A stretch of 64,000 nucleotides of DNA, taken from Tetranychus cinnabarinus. Taxonomy: Eukaryota > Arthropoda > Arachnida > Trombidiformes > Tetranychidae. The notes beneath the pieces are model-generated. The model saw only the letters and a list, made by a program, of their open reading frames with translations. It ran no database searches and had not been told where the DNA came from. How positions within the stretch are numbered: position 1 is the first letter of the stretch; the number at the start of each line of letters is the position of its first letter. The position numbers and the translations under genes are program-made. The stretch lies in NCBI GenBank assembly GCA_022266195.1, contig WHVY01000001.1, positions 9,796,001-9,860,000 of the forward strand, read 5' to 3'. Positions 58,116 to 64,000 of the stretch are shown here, in pieces.

Positions 58116-59831
58116 TCATTCTGAATCCGATGAAGGATTCTTCTTTTTAGAACTGCGCTTATGCTTTTTGTGTTTCTTGTTTTTCTTATTCTTTTTATGT
58201 TTCTTCTTCTTTTTCTTTTCATAATCACTTTCGGGTGATCGTCGACGTTTGACAGGTGATCTAGAACTTGAACGTGAACCTGATTCACTTCGAGATCGGC
58301 TTTTACGATGTGAAACGGACCTAGAGCGTGATTTAGACCTAGACCTAGATTTAGATCTTGATTTTGACAACGCTGGTGATTTAGAGTCTGAATGATGAGA
58401 CTCTGCAGAATCGTTGCTAGCAGATGAAGCTTTTCGCTTACGGCCTTCTCGTAACTTGTCAGAAGGAGCAGGAGAACCATTTTTATCATCATTTTCACGG
58501 GCACGATACAATCGTTTACTTTGTGTACTTGCTTCGGTTGGTGTGACATCATCCTTGCGCGGGCTTTTAGATTTAATTGAAGATTTCTTGTGCTTTTTAT
58601 TTTTCTTATGCTTCTTCTTCTTTTTCCTTTCATAATCACTTTCACTATTGTCACTACTTCGTAAACGTGGTGAAGGTGTACGTTCACTTGCACGGAAACT
58701 TGGCGATCTACGTCGATATGGTGAGGGTGATCTTCGTCGAGGTGATGAAACAGATCTTCTACCCCTAGAACGTGAGCGTCTCATTCTAGGCGAAGGAGAG
58801 CGATAATCTCGTCGAGGAGACCAACGTCGAGATGAGAAACGACCGCGAGGAGACCGTCTATAGAAAGGTCGCCTGGGAGGAGATCTAAACCGTCTGGGAC
58901 TTCGCCGCCTTCGAGGTGAAAAAGATCGACTGCGTCTCCTGCGAGGTGAAAATGAACGACTTTTCCTTCTCCATCTTGGACTCGGTGATCGACGTCGTCT
59001 AACAGGTGATCTAGAACTTGACCGTGAGCCGGATAGAGATCGACTTTTACGATGTGAGCCAGACCTAGATCGTGATTTAGATCTTGATTTAGATCGCGCT
59101 GGTGATTTTGATCGTGAATGACGGGACTTATCTGAAACATTACTACCAGAAGAAGCTCTTCGCTTGCGACTTTCACGTTGCCTATCAGAAGGGTCGGGAG
59201 AGCCATTCTTATCACCATCTTCACGGACACGATAAAATCGTTTACTTTGTAAATTTGGTTCAGTTGGTGCACTATCATCCTTACGCGGACTTTTATTCAA
59301 TTTTGATGAAGGTGAAGGTGATCTTGATTTGTTTGGACCAGATCGATGACTAGTCGGGCTATTATCAGCAACTGGTGGTGTAATTTTCTTGATAATTTCT
59401 TCTACTTTGTTAGGTGAGGTTGATTTTTTATTAGCTTCTTGCTTTTTCAATTCAGCTAATTTAGGAGGTATACCATCAGGAGATGCTTGAGCTTCCAACA
59501 AATGATCCCATAGCTCGCCCATGAACTCACGCGCCATTTTACCATTTAGAAAGCCGGTCAGATTAATTTGTAATAATTTACCATCAGGAAATTTGTTTTC
59601 AGTTAATTGATTGATAACAAAATCAACCACAACATCATCATCCATCATTAAAATTTCCTCTAAACGTTTAGATATCCAAGGTTTTAAGGCATCCAAATTT
59701 ACTTTAGTTAGATCAACCTTGTGATTAAGGTTTTCAGAAAACTTTAATTGCTTAAGCAATTTTTTCTGTTTATCTGAAAAACGATTGTCCTGCTCAGCTG
59801 AAGTACCACGGAAGAAACCCGCGTCCGTCAT
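58116..59831 (-). CDS. SRRM1: SRRM1-like Ser/Arg repetitive splicing coactivator
   Basis: Nuclear SR-related protein (SRm160 family) that bridges SR proteins, snRNPs and the exon-junction complex in pre-mRNA splicing. One intronless frame of 571 residues from ATG 59831. The N-terminus MTDAGFFRGTSAEQDNRFSD is almost identical to vertebrate SRRM1. It leads into a PWI domain at about residues 29-120, with LKPWISKR, DDDVVVDFVINQL, LTGFLNGK.AREFMGELW. The rest is RS/SR-rich with phosphorylatable SPR and RSP repeats and Lys-rich blocks. It is shorter than human SRRM1 (about 900). A block beginning SPRKDD and ending near SPV(R/K)RRRSP occurs twice (about 58985-59295 and 58225-58570), as does ESDYE(R/K)KKKKKHKKNKK, so the tail grew by internal duplication. 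Confidence 0.95.
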   Translation of the reverse strand: MTDAGFFRGTSAEQDNRFSDKQKKLLKQLKFSENLNHKVDLTKVNLDALKPWISKRLEEILMMDDDVVVDFVINQLTENKFPDGKLLQINLTGFLNGKMAREFMGELWDHLLEAQASPDGIPPKLAELKKQEANKKSTSPNKVEEIIKKITPPVADNSPTSHRSGPNKSRSPSPSSKLNKSPRKDDSAPTEPNLQSKRFYRVREDGDKNGSPDPSDRQRESRKRRASSGSNVSDKSRHSRSKSPARSKSRSKSRSRSGSHRKSRSLSGSRSSSRSPVRRRRSPSPRWRRKSRSFSPRRRRSRSFSPRRRRSPRRFRSPPRRPFYRRSPRGRFSSRRWSPRRDYRSPSPRMRRSRSRGRRSVSSPRRRSPSPYRRRSPSFRASERTPSPRLRSSDNSESDYERKKKKKHKKNKKHKKSSIKSKSPRKDDVTPTEASTQSKRLYRARENDDKNGSPAPSDKLREGRKRKASSASNDSAESHHSDSKSPALSKSRSKSRSRSKSRSRSVSHRKSRSRSESGSRSSSRSPVKRRRSPESDYEKKKKKKHKKNKKNKKHKKHKRSSKKKNPSSDSE

Positions 59832-60413
59832 GTTGTTTTCCAAATAATGTAAATCACCTCACAAATAATAACCGATTGTTATCAAAAAAGAAGGGAACAA
59901 AGGAGAGGTGGGGAACTTGATGGCTAAAAAGATAATGCAAAATAGTTGAAGGAACCACAGAAATTAACTTTAAACAAATTAAATACTTGGTAATCAAATA
60001 ATTCAAAATGGAGTCATTTCAACCGTTTTCAAACGCTTTGACTAATAATCAATGACTAAAGGTGTTCCGATACATCAGAATACTCGATACATTCAGATAT
60101 TTGTCGCTCGATATCGATTCACAATGATATATCGATGTTTTTTTCTCAGAATTAATTCTCATCTTTATTTTTGATACATCATTGAATCAGATAAATTTTT
60201 GATCATGTTGAACAATTTAATTGAAATTCTCATGTTTTACTTTGTTTCTATTCTGCTACGCTTTCTCTTCTCTTTCTATTATCAATAAATATCGATACTA
60301 GACTCTTCGATTTTAATCCATATCGATGTATCTTATAAACAAGATTTACTTGAAATAGCTTATTCTCACTATTTTCACTACACAAAACTAAACATGTTTT
60401 CAAGTTATTAATA

Positions 60414-61527
60414 CAGTCATATTCAAAAGTTTAAAGCCAACGATTTGTGCAGAATCAAATCAAATTTAGGTACACTTTTAGGCTACCAATACTAGTCTTT
60501 TTTTAGTATAATATTTTCACAGGTATTGACTACTGATAGAACAAAAAATTTCACCTAAATTTATTCCAGTAAATCAGTGAGTGATTAATTAATCAGACGC
60601 TGTTAATTTTACATGGCATCTTTTTTGTCAAAAGTTTAAAGCATTTCATGAAAACTAGCGACAGTGTTCGAATTTTTTCTTCAAATTTTGCTATTCAATT
60701 GACCATCTTGAGACATAATTTTGTACCTGAAATTAACGAAAAATTTCGATAATTAACAAAGTTATCAACTTTCTCTTTTAACATTGGTTTCTATGGCGAT
60801 GAATTGAATTGGAGTAATTAATCACGCCCTGATGTGTCAGAATTTTTGAAAATGGTATCACAAGAAAATACCAATCATTCTGAATAATTTCTGAGAAATT
60901 TCAATGTCCTTAGGTCAATTGTTCTCCGCGAAGTCATGTTTTAATGTTTTATGCGAATTTTTTCCATTGAGTTCAATGGGAAAATTCGAACGAAACAAGA
61001 TAATGTGAATTTTGTCGAGAACGATTGACCTAAGGACAATGGAATTCAAGTAAATTATTCAGTATGCATTTAATTTTTCTTGAATGCATTTTGAAAAATT
61101 TTGACATATCTGGTCGTGATTAATTACTCTAATTCAATTCATCGCCATAGAAACCAATGTTAAAAGAGAAAGTTGATAACTTGGTTAATTATCGAAATTT
61201 TTCGTTAATTTCAGGTACAAAATTATGTCTCAAGATGGTCAATTGAATAGCAAAATTTGAAGAAAAAATTCGAACACTGTCGCTAGTTTTCATGAAATGC
61301 TTTAAACTTTTGACAAAAAAGATGCCATGTAAAATTAACAGCGTCTGATTAATTAATCACTCACTGATTTACTGGAATAAATTTAGGTGAAATTTTTTGT
61401 TCTATCAGTAGTCAATACCTGTGAAAATATTATACTAAAAAAAGACTAGTATTGGTAGCCTAAAAGTGTACCTAAATTTGATTTGATTCTGCACAAATCG
61501 TTGGCTTTAAACTTTTGAATATGACTG
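60414..61527. mobile_element. Giant foldback element, 1.1 kb
   Basis: A 1114-base palindrome-like element. The ends CAGTCATATTCAAAAGTTTA and TAAACTTTTGAATATGACTG are flanked by TA on both sides (60412-60413, 61528-61529). The outer arms (about 60414-60840 and 61100-61527) are nearly identical over more than 400 bases. The centre is a more diverged inverted repeat (GTCCTTAGGTCAATTGTTCTC / GAGAACGATTGACCTAAGGAC). No coding frame. Tc1/mariner-type ends and target. Confidence 0.93.
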
Positions 61528-61990
61528 TATTATTTTCATCTGCCTTTTATGAACTCCTCTTCATCATGCTTTTTACGCATTGCGTATCTTTTTTATTAAG
61601 ATCTCATCGAATGAACTACATGTAATTTACGCCTTATATTTCTCATTAGTTCAGTTTATTTATTTACGAATTCGTTAGGGCAAGAATGGTTTCTGAGCAA
61701 GAATTGGACTCAATAATGATCTGCTTTAGCCGGCTATAGTGAAAAGGAGTCTACTTTATTGACTTCTTTAGTGAGTGATGTGAATGTCGACTAACTAAGG
61801 TATCTACTTGAATAATTTCTCTTTAATACGTAAAAGATTCTCAAAATGCTTCTCGAATTGAGATTGAATAATTCATCAGTAATCAGAATCAGAATAAGAT
61901 GAATGGTTCAAGCATCTGACCTTTTTCGCTCGTATTTTTATTTGTTGTTTAAACAATAAGATTGGCTGTAAAAGAAACAATTTTAAAATA

Positions 61991-62161
61991 CAGCCACCGA
62001 AATTGCTACATGCAATTGCTACATTTTATTCAATGCAACTAACTTGTTCCTCACTCTAAATTAAAGAGATGGTACTTTTTATCCAATATTGATTAAGTTC
62101 ATTGATTAATCTATCTCAATATGCGCATAAGATATTATAATGTTTGCAATTTCGGTGGCTG
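61991..62161. mobile_element. Small MITE with CAGCCACCGAAATTGC ends
   Basis: A 171-base element with 16-base inverted ends CAGCCACCGAAATTGC / GCAATTTCGGTGGCTG. TA flanks the left end; the right flank is TCTA, so the target duplication is imperfect. Non-coding. Confidence 0.75.
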
Positions 62162-62565
62162 TCTATCTGAATATTTTTGATTCTCATGATTTAATTACAG
62201 ACAATCTGAGCTATGACAGTGGTTACAGATTTTTGATGAAATTATCTCGAATTCTAATTAGAATGAAACTAAAAAATTCTTAAAGTTAAACTTTATCAAT
62301 GATAAAACGAAAAATAATATGTACAACTTAATAGGTTAAATAAAATAAAAACTCGACAATATCTAACAAGCAATAGTGAGAGACACATTTGATGGTTGAT
62401 GAGTGTAACAAAGTTTATTTTAATGAGTATTTTTCTACCGTCATTGGTGATGATTTGGGTCAAACGACAGCAGATACAAGTTAAGGGCGGAAAGGATTAA
62501 CAAAGTAATTGACAATCAGAGGATCGTTTGTAATACACACGCGAAATCAACATAATTTATTTAAT

Positions 62566-64000
62566 TTAAACTTCATCTTCAGTGATAACATTTAGAGCGA
62601 CAGTTGCATTGGTTTCTCCAGTTTTATCGACTAATTTAACAGTAAATTGTCCAATATCAGTAGTTAACGTTGATGGAATCGTCAATGTATGTTTTTTAGG
62701 ACTTTCCTTCGTCAATTTATGGTGGCTGCTTGTTTCATTGATAATTTTGCCGTCTTGAAGCCATTGAACTAAAAAAAGAAAAAGATAAAGGGGAAAAAAT
62801 TAAAATCAATATTCAATGTTTGAACATTTTTAAAACAAAATTACTAGAAAATCTAAATAATTACCTGATTTTACAGCCATTTTAGTTTCAACAGTGAAAC
62901 TTGCGCTCTTTCCTAATTGGACAGTTAAAGATTGTGGAAAGGTTGCTATTTCGGGACCTTTGATTTCTTCTTCAGGTACTGTTGATTAATAAAACAAATT
63001 GTTGTTATTGATTTGAAATTTTATCTCTTGCTTCATTGACTAAACTAAACTTACCAATAACTTGAAGAGTACAACTAGAGAAAGCTTCTCCAGCTTCATT
63101 AAATGCTTCACAGGTGTAAGTTCCTGCATCTTCAGGGTAAATTTCAGTTATAATCAAGTAATAATCATCTCCCTCATTTTTATATTGGAAGTCCTTGCTT
63201 GGTTTAATTTCTTTGTCATTGTGTAACCAAATTACTTCAAATTTGTTGGCTCCTAAAAGATGGTGTTAAAATGAAAATTAAAAATTGTCAGTTATTGAAA
63301 ATTTGTGACTACTATAAATCAAATAAAACCAATTGAAATAACAGTGTTTACCTTTGATTGTACACTGAAGTGTTACATCCTTATCACCATCTTTAACAAT
63401 CTGACTTCTAACATGAGATATTATTCTTGGTGAGCCTTTTGCTGGGCCTTGTTTAGTACCGGGAGTGATTGTTGGCATTGCTGAAAAATACAAAACAATT
63501 TAGTTAGCTTGCGAACTAGTTTGGAAACAATTCGATAAAAATTTTATTTGTTTGATTGGAAACTTACGGATAACGGTTAATTTGCATTTAGTTGTTGCGG
63601 AACCTTGAGAGTTTGTCGCTGTACAAACATATTCACCCTCATCTTCGGGGAATACTTCACCGATGGCAAGTGAAGCAACGCCATTTTTATATTTGAGATC
63701 AATTATGTCTGATGAGCGAAGGATTTCGCCGTTTTTACTCCATTCGACTTGTGGCTCTGGAACTCCTTTTATACTACATTTCAACAATAACGAATCTCCA
63801 TCTTTAATCTCTAAATCGTTTAACTTTTCTGTGAATTCAGGCGCACTTTCAGCATCTTCTGGCACTAAAAGGGATAAAATGAAAATAACAAAATAATAAA
63901 GTTAATCAATAAGGAATGATTGGTATAAAATTTGCATATCTATGGAGACTTACAAGCTAGATCTTTAGTTCGCGCCCTGGAAGGACTGATATCACCTGAT
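62566..64000 (-). CDS. 3' end of a muscle-type multi-immunoglobulin gene (partial)
   Basis: C-terminal part of an I-set Ig-chain protein, of the kind found in titin, twitchin, obscurin and related sarcomere proteins. Six exons on the minus strand join in frame: 64000-63954 (cut by the window edge), 63864-63568, 63480-63352, 63252-63055, 62978-62865 and 62768-62566. Every intron is short with GTAAN donors. At least three Ig modules are visible. The first has PEFTEKLNDLEIKDGDSLLL and DEGEYVCTATNSQG; the second has RSQIVKDGDKDVTLQC and DAGTYTCEAFNEAG. The last has ATFPQSLTVQLGKSASF and DGKIINETSSHHK; its C strand reads VQWLQDG but the usual YTC of strand F is replaced by GQFTVKL. The linker TITPGTKQGPAKGSP is Pro/Gly-rich. 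The protein ends ...VITEDEV. No kinase or FNIII domain is in view, so the exact family member cannot be told. Confidence 0.85.

Larger units (their letters stand above)
59832..62565. other. Intergenic, SRRM1 to muscle Ig gene
   Basis: About 2.7 kb with no coding gene. It holds a 1.1-kb foldback element and a small MITE. At 60060-60350 are scattered ATCGAT-containing motifs with weak inverted symmetry (GTTCCGATACATC at one side, ATATCGATGTATC at the other). They may be an old element but its ends cannot be defined. The promoter of SRRM1 lies at the left end. Confidence 0.5.

Noticed and set aside
58085..58693. 202-codon and 165-codon alternative frames inside SRRM1
   Set aside because: They are shadows created by the repetitive RS-coding sequence.
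60060..60350. hAT-like element suggested by GTTCCGATA and ATCGAT motifs
   Set aside because: The inverted symmetry is weak and no 8-base target duplication or clear ends could be found.

Overview
The window is AT-rich nuclear DNA from an animal. Genes have short introns with clear GT..AG borders, and intergenic DNA is full of (ATC/GAT)n triplet runs and small inverted-repeat DNA transposons. One gene has the 3-Ig/3-FNIII/TM layout of the 'shortened Dscam' (sDscam) family known from chelicerates. With the compact gene structure this suggests an arachnid, most likely an acariform mite such as a spider mite. The species is inference, not shown by the sequence.

Layout. 1-13.2 kb is a gene-poor stretch holding only a tRNA-Arg(TCG), two long inverted-repeat arms (about 690 bp each, 7.4 kb apart), a direct segmental repeat and a mariner-like MITE. 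It lies upstream of a Delta-type Notch ligand (13.2-15.5 kb, +). After 3.6 kb without a gene come a ChaC-type gamma-glutamylcyclotransferase (+) and a glutamine synthetase-like gene (-), arranged tail to tail. One degrades glutathione; the other belongs to a glutamate/ammonia-handling family. At 27.9-30.6 kb (-) lies an 855-residue helical protein that I match tentatively to the DNA-repair factor MMS22L. At 32.8-38.4 kb (+) is a PGAP6/TMEM8-family multi-pass protein.

38.4-46.3 kb is an accessory island: a GC-rich tRNA-derived SINE, four MITEs, nested inverted repeats and palindromes, a frameshifted endonuclease/exonuclease/phosphatase-fold gene, an unidentified degenerate ORF, and an intact two-exon gene for an 87-residue protein. 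At 47.2-50.5 kb (+) is the sDscam-like receptor. A decayed second copy of its promoter and first exon lies just downstream, a relic of tandem duplication. Then come an unrecognised Ser-rich protein (-), a TRIC cation channel (+), an SRRM1-like splicing coactivator (-), a 1.1-kb foldback element, and the 3' end of a muscle-type multi-Ig gene (-) that runs off the window.

The genes do not form a pathway; this is an ordinary eukaryotic stretch of independent genes. Exon coordinates were deduced by hand from splice consensus and frame continuity, so every multi-exon model needs RNA support. I found no CRISPR array, operon or recognisable virus. The most unusual items are the altered active-site loop of the glutamine synthetase-like protein, the Delta ligand with a very short tail and an interrupted MNNL domain, the relic sDscam promoter, the long inverted repeats upstream of Delta, and the transposon-embedded small gene.
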